Shown one piece after another: positions 8,238-16,831 of a stretch of 64,000 nucleotides of DNA; the first letter of the stretch is position 1; each line of letters opens with the position of its first letter. The DNA comes from Pseudoalteromonas sp. CO133X (lineage in GTDB: Bacteria; Pseudomonadota; Gammaproteobacteria; Enterobacterales; Alteromonadaceae). The translations under genes and the position numbers were made by a program. The notes under the pieces were generated by a model that was not told where the DNA came from, searched no databases, and saw only the letters and a list, made by a program, of their open reading frames with translations. The DNA lies in assembly GCA_004208945.1 (NCBI GenBank), contig SGPE01000022.1:62001-126000 (forward strand), given 5' to 3'.

Positions 8238-11075
8238 ATGTTTAAAAGAACACACATAGCCAGTGCTGTAGTTATGGCATTTACTTGTCAATTTGCTTTT
8301 GCTCAAGAGGAAGCACCAAACACTCCTGAGAATAGCGCTGATGAAATGGAAGTGATTCAGGTATCTGGTATTCGCGGCAGTTTAAACAAAGCGCTAGATG
8401 AAAAACGTGCAAGCGTTCAGATAGTCGATGCTATTGTTGCTGAAGATATTGGTAAGTTTCCTGATAATAACGTAGTTGAAGCATTACAACGTGTAACAGG
8501 TGTACAAACAACTGGCCGTGGTGCGGGTGAAGTGAGTCAAGTTTCAATTCGTGGCTTAACCGATGTAAATACAACCGTTAATGGCCGTGCTATTTTTACA
8601 GGGGCGGGCCGTGACGTATCACTACAAGACATTCCTGCGAGCCTTTTATCAGGCGTCACTGTTTATAAAACGCGTTCAGCAGATCAGATTGAACGTGGTA
8701 TTGCTGGGGCTATTGACATTAAAACGCACCGTCCTTTTAACTTTGAAGGCGAAAAAGTCGTTTTAGCAGCGCGTGCAATTTATTCTGATCAGCCTGATGA
8801 AGTTGATCCAAATATTAGTGCTTTATTATCTAACCGTTGGGAAATCGACGGTGTGGGTGAGGTTGGAGCACTCGTTAATATCTCTTATGCAGAGACTCAT
8901 TATCGCGACGACACAATGACGGCGGGTGCTGCATTTCCATTTTTTACTGACAAACCTCAATTCAATTACTCACCCTATTCACGAGTACCAAATGAGTTTT
9001 GGCCACAAGGTACAGAGTCTGGTCTTCCTACAGCTTCAGGATCGACATTAGATGTTAATGGAGAACCGACCGAATACCTATTAGCACGTGATGCAATATT
9101 TGGTACTTCATTCACAGGCCTTCGTAAGCGACCAGCGGCTTCAGTGTCTTTGCAATGGGCACCAGTCGATACACTTGAAATTACTGCAGAAGGCTTTTAT
9201 ACCGGTTACGAAAATGAGTCACAAAATGCGATGTGGTTCTCAAACACCTTTGAAAATGGCAATGGTAATATTGATACGCCAATTGTTTTCGATGGCACTA
9301 ATGTGATTAAAGAGAAGCAGGCAATTGGCGCAGGTGGCTTCCAAAGTGGTGACTTCTCATACGGTAAGACAGACAGCTACTTATATGCACTAGGTGCCCA
9401 GTGGCAAGCAAGTGATTATTTAACAATTAATACTGAAGTTGTTTACCAAGACAGTGAATACGAAACAGATTTCTTCGCAATGCGCTTTGACCGTGTAGCG
9501 ACGGGTCTTGACGTTGATTTTAATGATAAAGATGGTGTACCAGGTATTTCATTTTGGGACGATCCAAACACTGCGGTTAATGAAGCTGATATGGCTGCAA
9601 TTGCTAACTGGAATGCAGGTACTGTTTACGACAACGGCGGCGGTAATGCTGGTGATGCGCTGACTTTTACCTTTGATGCAGAATACCTAATTGGTGGCAC
9701 ATATTTCGATAAAGTTAAATTTGGTGGTCGTTACGAAAAACGTACAGCACAAGAGTACACTCGTGCTCAAGATGCCATTATTCGAGATGAAAACGGAATA
9801 GCTATTATTACTTCTGTTGAGAGTTTAATTGAGCAAATTGCAGCAGCAGGTGGAGCTGGCGATGGTTCAGGCATTGTATTCCAAGTTGATGACTACTTTG
9901 ATGGTCGTGCTGATGTGTTTGACAGCTTCGTCACAGCTGATGGCGGTTACATGCTAGATAATGGTAGTGCTGTTCGTAGTGTATATGGCATGGAAGCAGA
10001 AGACGTATACAAAACATTTGATATCGAAGAAAACTCATACGCACTTTATGCTACGACTAACTTTTTCATTACAGAAGATATCAGCGGTGAATTCGGGCTA
10101 CGTTATGTCAGCTATGAGCAAGATATGGATTTTGTTGCTGAAGTCGGTGGGATGAACTCAAATGTATTCGAAGAAAGTTCAGCAAACGCAGATACCGATG
10201 CCTTATTACCAAGCTTGGTACTTAACTGGAATATCACAGATGATTTAGTGGGTCGTGTGGCGTATACGGAAACGCTGCGTATGCCTAATTTCGCTGATTT
10301 AAATGCATTACAGTACTGGTTTGATCCACTTACTGAAGGGGCGACATATGGCACTGGTAACGGTGGTAACCCAGATCTTAAACCAACAGAATCAAAGAAC
10401 TACGATGTATCACTTGAATGGTACTTTGCAGATACAAGCTCGCTTTATGCCGCTTATTTTAAGCGTGAAATTGAAGGTTTGGTTGTTGCGGGTCGTAAGC
10501 AGGTTGTACGCGAAGGTGATGATGGCGTAACACGTCCATACGTATTAAGTGCACCCGTTAACGCTTCTAATGGTGAGCTGTCTGGTTTAGAAGTTGGTTT
10601 AGTTTACTTCCCTGAAGCGTTACCTGAATACTTAAATGGCTTAGGTGTGCAAGCTAGTTTCACCATGCTTGATTCATCACAAGATACACCTGAATTCAAT
10701 CAGCTAGGTGAAATTTCAGGCTATGTTGATTCACAAATGGCCGGTGTTTCTGACGAGTCTTACAGTATCGTGGGTATCTACGAGCGTGATGCGTTCGATA
10801 TGCGTTTATCTTATGTATGGCGTTCAGAGTTTTACACCGGTAATGAAGCTGCAATCTTTGCTAATCCTTTACAGTTCTGGAATCGTCCAGAGCAAAGCTT
10901 AGATTTTCAATTTAGCTACAATGTGAATGAAGATTTTGTTGTGACCTTTGATGCAACAAATATTCTTGATGATGTATATCAAAGCCATTACGGTGAAAAT
11001 AATGACACGTTATTTAACTTTGGTAATGGTATTTACTCACGCACATTTGCATTGGGTGCACGTTATTCTTTCTAA
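8238..11075 (+). CDS. TonB-dependent receptor, probably for arabino-oligosaccharides
   Basis: Outer-membrane TBDR of 945 residues, the subfamily often found with sugar-utilisation genes in Alteromonadales and Caulobacter. A signal peptide ends near AFA-Q (residue 22). The TonB box lies in EVIQVSG (about 38-44), the plug domain covers about 50-170, and a 22-strand barrel ends in Phe945. Import of oligosaccharides is inferred from its position between GH43 genes and the GPH symporter. The frame extends upstream to 8187, but ATG 8238 is preferred because GGAG lies 8-11 bases before it and the signal peptide then begins correctly. Confidence 0.93.
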   Translation: MFKRTHIASAVVMAFTCQFAFAQEEAPNTPENSADEMEVIQVSGIRGSLNKALDEKRASVQIVDAIVAEDIGKFPDNNVVEALQRVTGVQTTGRGAGEVSQVSIRGLTDVNTTVNGRAIFTGAGRDVSLQDIPASLLSGVTVYKTRSADQIERGIAGAIDIKTHRPFNFEGEKVVLAARAIYSDQPDEVDPNISALLSNRWEIDGVGEVGALVNISYAETHYRDDTMTAGAAFPFFTDKPQFNYSPYSRVPNEFWPQGTESGLPTASGSTLDVNGEPTEYLLARDAIFGTSFTGLRKRPAASVSLQWAPVDTLEITAEGFYTGYENESQNAMWFSNTFENGNGNIDTPIVFDGTNVIKEKQAIGAGGFQSGDFSYGKTDSYLYALGAQWQASDYLTINTEVVYQDSEYETDFFAMRFDRVATGLDVDFNDKDGVPGISFWDDPNTAVNEADMAAIANWNAGTVYDNGGGNAGDALTFTFDAEYLIGGTYFDKVKFGGRYEKRTAQEYTRAQDAIIRDENGIAIITSVESLIEQIAAAGGAGDGSGIVFQVDDYFDGRADVFDSFVTADGGYMLDNGSAVRSVYGMEAEDVYKTFDIEENSYALYATTNFFITEDISGEFGLRYVSYEQDMDFVAEVGGMNSNVFEESSANADTDALLPSLVLNWNITDDLVGRVAYTETLRMPNFADLNALQYWFDPLTEGATYGTGNGGNPDLKPTESKNYDVSLEWYFADTSSLYAAYFKREIEGLVVAGRKQVVREGDDGVTRPYVLSAPVNASNGELSGLEVGLVYFPEALPEYLNGLGVQASFTMLDSSQDTPEFNQLGEISGYVDSQMAGVSDESYSIVGIYERDAFDMRLSYVWRSEFYTGNEAAIFANPLQFWNRPEQSLDFQFSYNVNEDFVVTFDATNILDDVYQSHYGENNDTLFNFGNGIYSRTFALGARYSF

Positions 11076-11090
11076 TTCTTAATTAGACCC

Positions 11091-11118
11091 AAAAGCCCCA
11101 GCTCTGCTGGGGTTTTTT
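11091..11118 (+). terminator. Intrinsic terminator of the TBDR gene
   Basis: Stem CCCCAGC/GCTGGGG (11096-11102, 11106-11112) with a TCT loop and a T6 tract, 20 bases after the stop. Confidence 0.92.
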
Positions 11119-11155
11119 ATTCGTAAAGCGAGTATTTGCTATCGGTCGAAAAGAG

Positions 11156-11184
11156 TTGCGATTTAATTAGTATGATAATACTAT
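11156..11184 (+). promoter_or_regulatory. GPH symporter promoter with palindromic operator
   Basis: TTGCGA (11156-11161), a 17-base spacer and TACTAT (11179-11184). A perfect inverted repeat TAGTAT-GATA-ATACTA (11168-11183) fills the end of the spacer and the -10 element. The predicted 5' leader is about 150 bases long, and I see no riboswitch in it. Confidence 0.6.
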
Positions 11185-11344
11185 TAATTAAATTAGCATT
11201 AAATTTACAAAAATAACGAACGCAATGGCCAAGCTGTGTACTATCTAAGGCTGTAAATTTATTTAATACGCAGTGTTGAAGGCTTGTCATCATTGCTCGA
11301 AATAGTGAGCGTGGCTCATTATTGACCATTTAGGGTGTTGTTGT

Positions 11345-12682
11345 ATGGAATCTCAAAAATTATCCGTTGTAGAAAAGGTCGGCTTTGGTGCCGGTGACAT
11401 GGCAGTGAATGTCATGGTAGCAGCGTTATTTTATTTTATGTCTTTCTTTTACACCGATATTTACGGACTTGATCCGGTTGATATGGGTGTGTTGTTTTTA
11501 GTGGCGCGTTTTGTTGATGCCTTTACCGATCCTTTAATGGGAGTGATCACCGATAAAGTGAAAACGCGTTGGGGTCAGTTCCGTCACTGGTTCTTATTTT
11601 TATCTGTGCCCTATGGTCTGTCGGTGATTTTACTCTTTACTACGCCTGATTTTGACTACAACATGAAACTAGCTTGGGCCTATGCGACTTACCTTTTCGC
11701 AACCTTAATGTTTACCGGTGTCGCTATTCCTTATATTTCTTACATTGGTGTCTTAACTGCCGATCCTAAAGAGCGTTTGTCAGCCAACGGCTACCGTATG
11801 TTTTTCGCTAAGATTGCCAATGTAGTGATTGTATTTTCAGTGCCGCTGCTTGCCTCATATTGGGGAGATGGTAGCTTGTCGTATGGTTATAAACTGGCAA
11901 TGGCGTTGGTATCGGCATGTGCCGTTGCACTGTTCTTATTTTGTTTTTTTACAACGCGCGAACGTATTACTCACGAGCCGCAAAAAGAAAGTGTGCTTAC
12001 GCAATTAAAAGTGCTACTTAAAAACGATCAATGGTTACTACTGTGTGCGGCATGTGTACTTGGTACGCTTGGTTATGCGATTCGCGGCAGCGTTGCTATG
12101 TATTACGCAACCTATTATTTAGGCGTGCCTGATTTAGCAGGTGCCTTTACCAGTGCGGGTATCGCAGCATCTATTGTCTCTATGGTAGCAAGCACCTGGA
12201 TCACCCAGCGCTACTGTAAAATGAAGTTATTCCGTCAATCACAAATTGCTGTGCTATTCATCTCATTGCTAATGTATTTTTTGGTGCAGCCAGGTGATGT
12301 AATGATGGCGTTTGTGCTGTATATCATCTTGTCATTTGTGGTTGATTTACACGCGCCAGTATTCTGGTCTGCGATTGCAGAAGCCGTCGATTACGGTGAA
12401 ATTAAAGACGGTGTTCGTGCATCAGGCCTATCGTTTGGTGGTATTTCATTCTGTCAAAAAGCAGGGGGTGGCTTAGCTGGCTTAGCGGGTGGTTTATTAC
12501 TGGCATTTTTTGAGTACAAGCCTAACGTTGAGCAAACCGAATTCACCCTAATGGGCTTAGCACTGATGCTAACTATCATTCCTGGTGTATTTCATGCACT
12601 GCTTGGTTTGATCTTAAAAAAATACAAAATTACCGATGAATACTACACGAATATGGTCATTCATAAGCGCCTACCACACTAA
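11345..12682 (+). CDS. GPH-family (glycoside-pentoside-hexuronide) cation symporter
   Basis: A 445-residue inner-membrane carrier with about 12 hydrophobic helices, of the GPH family within the major facilitator superfamily. The diagnostic loop between helices 2 and 3 is present (DAFTDPLMG followed by DKVKTRWGQFRHW, about residues 58-82). Such carriers take up pentosides or oligosaccharides with Na+ or H+. Its place between the arabinan TBDR and the GH127 gene suggests uptake of arabinose or short arabino-oligosaccharides from the periplasm. It has its own promoter and a strong hairpin after its stop codon, so it may be expressed partly apart from GH127. Confidence 0.9.
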   Translation: MESQKLSVVEKVGFGAGDMAVNVMVAALFYFMSFFYTDIYGLDPVDMGVLFLVARFVDAFTDPLMGVITDKVKTRWGQFRHWFLFLSVPYGLSVILLFTTPDFDYNMKLAWAYATYLFATLMFTGVAIPYISYIGVLTADPKERLSANGYRMFFAKIANVVIVFSVPLLASYWGDGSLSYGYKLAMALVSACAVALFLFCFFTTRERITHEPQKESVLTQLKVLLKNDQWLLLCAACVLGTLGYAIRGSVAMYYATYYLGVPDLAGAFTSAGIAASIVSMVASTWITQRYCKMKLFRQSQIAVLFISLLMYFLVQPGDVMMAFVLYIILSFVVDLHAPVFWSAIAEAVDYGEIKDGVRASGLSFGGISFCQKAGGGLAGLAGGLLLAFFEYKPNVEQTEFTLMGLALMLTIIPGVFHALLGLILKKYKITDEYYTNMVIHKRLPH

Positions 12683-12692
12683 CCATCCTTTA

Positions 12693-12721
12693 GGCGCACA
12701 CACTTAAAAAGTGTGTGCGCC
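12693..12721 (+). terminator. Strong hairpin between the symporter and GH127 genes
   Basis: A perfect 13-bp stem GGCGCACACACTT/AAGTGTGTGCGCC with an AAA loop is followed only by the broken T-rich stretch TTGCTCTTT. It could be a partial terminator that lowers GH127 expression, or an RNA-processing element. Confidence 0.6.
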
Positions 12722-12759
12722 TTGCTCTTTAAAATAACAATTCGCTGGGAGACAACAGT

Positions 12760-15204
12760 ATGAACACATTCAAAGTTAGCTATTTAGCAAGCGTTTGCGC
12801 TGCAATATTAACTGTGAGCGGTTGCAGTGAGCTGCCAACAGACAGTAAACAAGCGGTTTCTGTAGAGCATGCTGAACATACCAGCGAACAACATTTATTT
12901 GCCCTAAACCAAGTCAGTTTAAGTGCCAGCCCGTTTTTACATGCGCAGCAAATTAATGTGCGTTATTTATTAGCACTTCATCCTGATCAGCTACTTGCTC
13001 CTTACCTGCGTGAAGCCGGTCTTGAACCAAAAGCGCCTAACTATGGTAACTGGGAAAGCACAGGCCTTGATGGCCATATTGGTGGTCACTATCTTTCAGC
13101 CCTGAGCCTTGCATGGGCAGCCACGGGTGACGAAGAATTAAAGCAGCGTTTAGATTACATGCTAAGCGAGCTGGATCGCGCTCAACAAGCCACAGGTGGT
13201 TACTTAGGCGGTATCCCAAATGGCGATGAAATGTGGCAGCAGATCGAAAAGGGTGAAATCAAAGCTGATTTATTCAGCTTAAACGACCGCTGGGTGCCGC
13301 TTTATAACATCGATAAAATCTTTCATGGCTTGCGCGATGCATACGACGTAGCCGGCAGTGATAAAGCAAAACAAATGTTATTTAAGTTAGGCGAATGGTT
13401 CTTAGCGACCACTGCTAAGCTAACTGATGAGCAAGTTCAACAAATGCTGTACTCAGAGCATGGTGGCTTAAATGATGTGTTTGCTGATATGTACTTTATT
13501 AGTGACGATGAGCGTTACTTAAAACTAGCTCGCCAGTTCTCTCATAACATCATTATTGAACCCTTATTACACAAAGAAGATAAGTTAACGGGCCTGCATG
13601 CCAATACGCAAATTCCAAAAATTATTGGTATGTTGAAAGTGGCTAATGCCAGCGATGATAAAGCATGGCAGCAAGGTGCTGACTTTTTCTGGAAAACAGT
13701 CAGCCAAGAGCGCTCAGTATCAATTGGCGGTAACTCAGTGCGTGAACATTTTCACGATAAAAGTGACTTCACGCCAATGGTTGAAGATGTTGAAGGCCCA
13801 GAAACCTGCAACACTTACAACATGATGAAACTGAGTAAGTTATTGTTCTTAAAAACCGGTGATACGCGTTATTTAGACTATTATGAGCGCGCCACATATA
13901 ACCATATTTTATCGTCACAACACCCAGAGCATGGTGGTCTTGTTTACTTTACCTCGATGCGCCCTGGGCATTACCGCATGTATTCATCAGTGCAAGATTC
14001 AATGTGGTGTTGCGTAGGCTCAGGTATTGAAAATCACAGCAAATATGGTGAGCTGATTTATAGCAATACCGGTAAAGAGTTATGGGTGAACTTATTTATT
14101 CCGAGCACGTTAAATTGGCAACAACAGGGTTTACAGATCACCCAAGACAGCCAATTCCCAGATGATAACAAGGTCTCACTGACCGTGGATCGTTTGTCTG
14201 AAGGGCAAAGCACCGAGTCAGTAATTCATATTCGTAAGCCGTCTTGGCAGCAGGGTGAGCTGAGCTTTACTTTAAATGGACAAGCTGTAAGCGCAACCGA
14301 AAAAGACGGTTATTACAGCATCAGCCATGCTTGGCAAAGCGGTGACAAACTTGCCTTTGAACTTAGCCCTAAGCTTTATACTGAGCAGCTACCTGATGGT
14401 CAGCATTATTATTCGGTGATGTACGGACCTGTTGTCATGGCTACCAAAGTACACGCTTTTGCAAATGAAAAGCTTAACTTTGTTGCCGATAATAGCCGTA
14501 TGGGCCACATTGCCGCAGGGCCGACTTGTCCGCCAGAAGCTCTGCCAATTATGCTGAGTGAGCCAGAAAAGTTTATTGCCGATCTCACTCGTAAGCCAGG
14601 CCAAGAGCTCGCATTTATCGCCGATAAAAATGTGGCGATTGCTAAACAAGGTATCGATAACACCAAAAGCACAGAGTTAATTCCGTTCTTTCGCTTACAC
14701 GATAGTCGTTATCAAGTGTATTGGCCGCAGCAAAGCGAAGCTGAGTTCACGCAATTTGTTGCCGATGCAAAAGCGGCTGAGCAAGCGAAAGAACAGCTTC
14801 GTTTATTAACCGTTGATCAAATTACGCCGGGTGAGCAACAACCTGAAGTTGAACACGATTTTAAAGGTGAAGGAACCCGTGCAGGTGTCAATAATGGCTA
14901 CCATTGGCGCGATGCAACAGGTTGGTTTGAGTATCAGCTTAGTAACCCAGAACAAAAAGCGGTTGCTTTGCGTGTTCGCTATTTTATTGGCGATGTGAAC
15001 CGTCACTTCTCTATTAATTTAAATGGTGAGCAATTAGCTGCAGTTAGTTTGCCTGTAGGTAGACCAACGGATGAGTTCTACACCATTGATTACCCATTAA
15101 CAGAGGCAATGAAAAAGTCGACAACGCTGACCTTACGTTTTGCTGCCGACAAAGACTCTGTTGCCGGTGGTATCTATGGTATTCGTTTAATCAACGCACA
15201 ATAA
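12760..15204 (+). CDS. GH127/GH146-type beta-L-arabinofuranosidase lipoprotein
   Basis: An (alpha/alpha)6-barrel enzyme that removes beta-linked L-arabinofuranose. An 814-residue lipoprotein (lipobox ending in Cys22) with the family's cysteine-nucleophile, zinc-dependent site: Glu348 and Cys350 in PETCN, and adjacent Cys417-Cys418 in MWCCVGSG. Glu329 in REHFH is the likely acid/base, equivalent to Glu322, Glu338, Cys340, Cys417 and Cys418 of HypBA1. Long C-terminal beta domains (about 440-814) resemble the DUF4986/DUF6805-type modules of the larger family members. The length and CCVGSGxENxxKY context favour GH146 over cytosolic GH127, but I cannot settle that. An FKBP-like gene follows within 11 bases and is probably co-transcribed. 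Confidence 0.92.
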   Translation: MNTFKVSYLASVCAAILTVSGCSELPTDSKQAVSVEHAEHTSEQHLFALNQVSLSASPFLHAQQINVRYLLALHPDQLLAPYLREAGLEPKAPNYGNWESTGLDGHIGGHYLSALSLAWAATGDEELKQRLDYMLSELDRAQQATGGYLGGIPNGDEMWQQIEKGEIKADLFSLNDRWVPLYNIDKIFHGLRDAYDVAGSDKAKQMLFKLGEWFLATTAKLTDEQVQQMLYSEHGGLNDVFADMYFISDDERYLKLARQFSHNIIIEPLLHKEDKLTGLHANTQIPKIIGMLKVANASDDKAWQQGADFFWKTVSQERSVSIGGNSVREHFHDKSDFTPMVEDVEGPETCNTYNMMKLSKLLFLKTGDTRYLDYYERATYNHILSSQHPEHGGLVYFTSMRPGHYRMYSSVQDSMWCCVGSGIENHSKYGELIYSNTGKELWVNLFIPSTLNWQQQGLQITQDSQFPDDNKVSLTVDRLSEGQSTESVIHIRKPSWQQGELSFTLNGQAVSATEKDGYYSISHAWQSGDKLAFELSPKLYTEQLPDGQHYYSVMYGPVVMATKVHAFANEKLNFVADNSRMGHIAAGPTCPPEALPIMLSEPEKFIADLTRKPGQELAFIADKNVAIAKQGIDNTKSTELIPFFRLHDSRYQVYWPQQSEAEFTQFVADAKAAEQAKEQLRLLTVDQITPGEQQPEVEHDFKGEGTRAGVNNGYHWRDATGWFEYQLSNPEQKAVALRVRYFIGDVNRHFSINLNGEQLAAVSLPVGRPTDEFYTIDYPLTEAMKKSTTLTLRFAADKDSVAGGIYGIRLINAQ

Positions 15205-15214
15205 AGAGTTGGCT

Positions 15215-15640
15215 ATGTTAAGCAACAATGCGTTTGCGACGGCTAAAGAGCATGTTTTACCGTCGCTTTTAGATAACAGCGCCGAGCAACACAGTTTTTA
15301 CCAAACACCCACAGGGCTTGGTTATCGAATAATTGAGCAAGGTCAGGGGGATAAACCAAGTTGGGATGCCACAGTGACTGTGCATCAACGCCTTACCCTT
15401 ACAAATGGTCGGGTGTTGTTTGATACTCGAAAGCAAGGTGCTGCTGTAGAGTACGAAATTGCAGAGGCGATAGTGGGCTTGCAAGAAGCATTGCAACTAA
15501 TGAATAAAGGCAGCCGCTTTGAGGTGCTAATACCTGCGCATTTGGCGCGTGATGTGTACAGCGCATTTATTGAAGAAAAGCATCAGCAAGACTGCCAAAG
15601 CCCCATGCTCGTTGATATTACTTTGATTGATTTTAGTTGA
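15215..15640 (+). CDS. Degenerate FKBP-like protein coupled to the beta-arabinofuranosidase gene
   Basis: About 141 residues. From residue 30 on, the sequence follows the FKBP fold (TPTGLGYRIIEQG, then VHQRLTL, VLFDTR, VGLQEALQLM, VLIPAHLA). Key FKBP active-site positions are altered: the Tyr of VHY is Gln, the Trp of the VxGW helix is Leu, and the LAYG Tyr is replaced. Phe and Asp of FD remain. It is therefore more likely a chaperone-like or binding domain than an active isomerase. The N-terminus (MLSNNAFA-TAKEH) looks like the end of a signal peptide without its hydrophobic core, and an in-frame stop lies just upstream. ATG 15215 is chosen with AAAGAG before it; TTG 15209 is an alternative. 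Confidence 0.75.
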   Translation: MLSNNAFATAKEHVLPSLLDNSAEQHSFYQTPTGLGYRIIEQGQGDKPSWDATVTVHQRLTLTNGRVLFDTRKQGAAVEYEIAEAIVGLQEALQLMNKGSRFEVLIPAHLARDVYSAFIEEKHQQDCQSPMLVDITLIDFS

Positions 15641-15682
15641 TAACACCTACTCTCAACCTCAAACGAGGTCATTAAAGCAAAT

Positions 15683-15710
15683 AAAAAACCTGCAATTTTG
15701 CAGGTTTTTT
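15683..15710. terminator. Bidirectional terminator
   Basis: AAAAAACCTGCA-ATTT-TGCAGGTTTTTT between two convergent genes, with T tracts for both strands. Confidence 0.92.
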
Positions 15711-15723
15711 GTGTGTTGAATAA

Positions 15724-16728
15724 TTACTTCTTAAGCTTGGTTTTAAGCTTATTTAGGTCGGCTGGGTTAACAACCGGCCAATTGTTTTTCCAACTCATAG
15801 GTAAAATACGTAGCTTTTGCACGCCGTTATCGGCTGTTTCGTAGGCGTGTAATACTAAATAGTCTTTGCCATCAAAGGTGTACGCAGCATTGTGGCCAAG
15901 GGCAGCCCAGTCTTTATTACCTTCAATAACTAAACTGCCACCGCCATCAACCATAGAGCGACCTTGTTGATCTAAATATGGGCCTTCGATGTTTTTGCTT
16001 CGACCTACGCGTACGTTGTAAGTACTCTCTACGCCACGGCAGCATTTATCAAACGAAACAAATAGGTAGTAATAGCCGTTCTTTTTAAAGATATAAGGTG
16101 CTTCAATCGGGCCATGTTCCGTGTTTGGACGACTCGCAATGTGATGCCACTTTTCAGGTTTTGCTAAGCGCACCATGTCATCATCAAGTTTTACTAGTTT
16201 AAGGCCGCCCCAGAACGAACCAAAGCTCATCCATGGTGTGCCATTGTCATCTTCGATAATCGCAGGGTCGATAGCGTTCCAATCGTCACGCTCAGGTACT
16301 GATTCAACCACTATGCCGTAGTCAATCCACTTGTAATCAGGTGATGATGGGTCAAGGGTTTCGTTAACCGTTACACCAATTGCTGAGGTGTTTTTGCCAA
16401 ATGCAGAGACTGAGTAATAAAGGTAAAACTTACCATTTTTCTCGTACACATCGGGTGCCCATAAGTGGCCATCAAAACTTGGTGAAATACGCTTTGCCCA
16501 ACTTGGCTCATCTTTAAAAACGCGGCCGGTAAGTTTCCAGTTGGTTAAATCTTTCGACTCATAATAGGTAATGCCCGGGCCTGTGCTAAAGACATAGTAC
16601 GTGTCGCCTTCTTTGGTCATTACCGGATCGTGTACTTCAACTTGCTTTGCAGATACGGCTGCGGCAGAAAAAAGTAGCCCTGTTGAAAGCCACTTCATTA
16701 CTTGTGTCACGTTACTTACGGGTCTCAT
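15724..16728 (-). CDS. Endo-alpha-1,5-L-arabinanase, GH43
   Basis: A 334-residue secreted enzyme with a signal peptide (cleavage near SAK, residue 28), cutting alpha-1,5-linked arabinan internally. The propeller carries base Asp34 (VHDPVM), Asp154 (NAIDPAI) and acid Glu209 (PIEAPY), with spacing very close to that of Cellvibrio ArbA (Asp38, Asp158, Glu221). The segments SPSFDGHLWAPDV and GHNAAY (near 275) are typical of true endo-arabinanases. The start is the first ATG, with AAAGG about 10 bases before it. It is divergent from another GH43 gene, with about 100 bases between them holding shared control sequences. Confidence 0.92.
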   Translation of the reverse strand: MRPVSNVTQVMKWLSTGLLFSAAAVSAKQVEVHDPVMTKEGDTYYVFSTGPGITYYESKDLTNWKLTGRVFKDEPSWAKRISPSFDGHLWAPDVYEKNGKFYLYYSVSAFGKNTSAIGVTVNETLDPSSPDYKWIDYGIVVESVPERDDWNAIDPAIIEDDNGTPWMSFGSFWGGLKLVKLDDDMVRLAKPEKWHHIASRPNTEHGPIEAPYIFKKNGYYYLFVSFDKCCRGVESTYNVRVGRSKNIEGPYLDQQGRSMVDGGGSLVIEGNKDWAALGHNAAYTFDGKDYLVLHAYETADNGVQKLRILPMSWKNNWPVVNPADLNKLKTKLKK

Positions 16729-16756
16729 GCTTGAATACCTTTTGTTGTTTTAACTC

Positions 16757-16797
16757 TTGTGTTCATTCAGCTACTATATAATATGTAATACAATATT
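16757..16797. promoter_or_regulatory. Divergent promoter region of two GH43 genes
   Basis: On the plus strand TTGTGT (16757-16762) and TAATAT (16779-16784) give a plausible promoter; TATAAT overlaps at 16777-16782. The odd palindrome TGTA-A-TACA (16784-16792) and the recurring word ATACAATAT (16788-16796) lie between the two starts and could be a shared operator. Confidence 0.4.
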
Positions 16798-16831
16798 AAC
16801 AATAAAATCGAGACGAATTACAGGACACATT

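Noticed and set aside
8124..8306. A 60-codon minus-strand frame in the TBDR leader
   Set aside because: It overlaps the TBDR start and ribosome-binding site and has no coding character.
11117..11329. A 70-codon minus-strand frame before the GPH gene
   Set aside because: It covers the promoter and operator of the GPH gene and has no ribosome-binding site or family pattern.
12693..12721. An attenuator with alternative hairpins between the symporter and GH127 genes
   Set aside because: Only one stable stem is visible and no leader peptide or competing pairing could be found.
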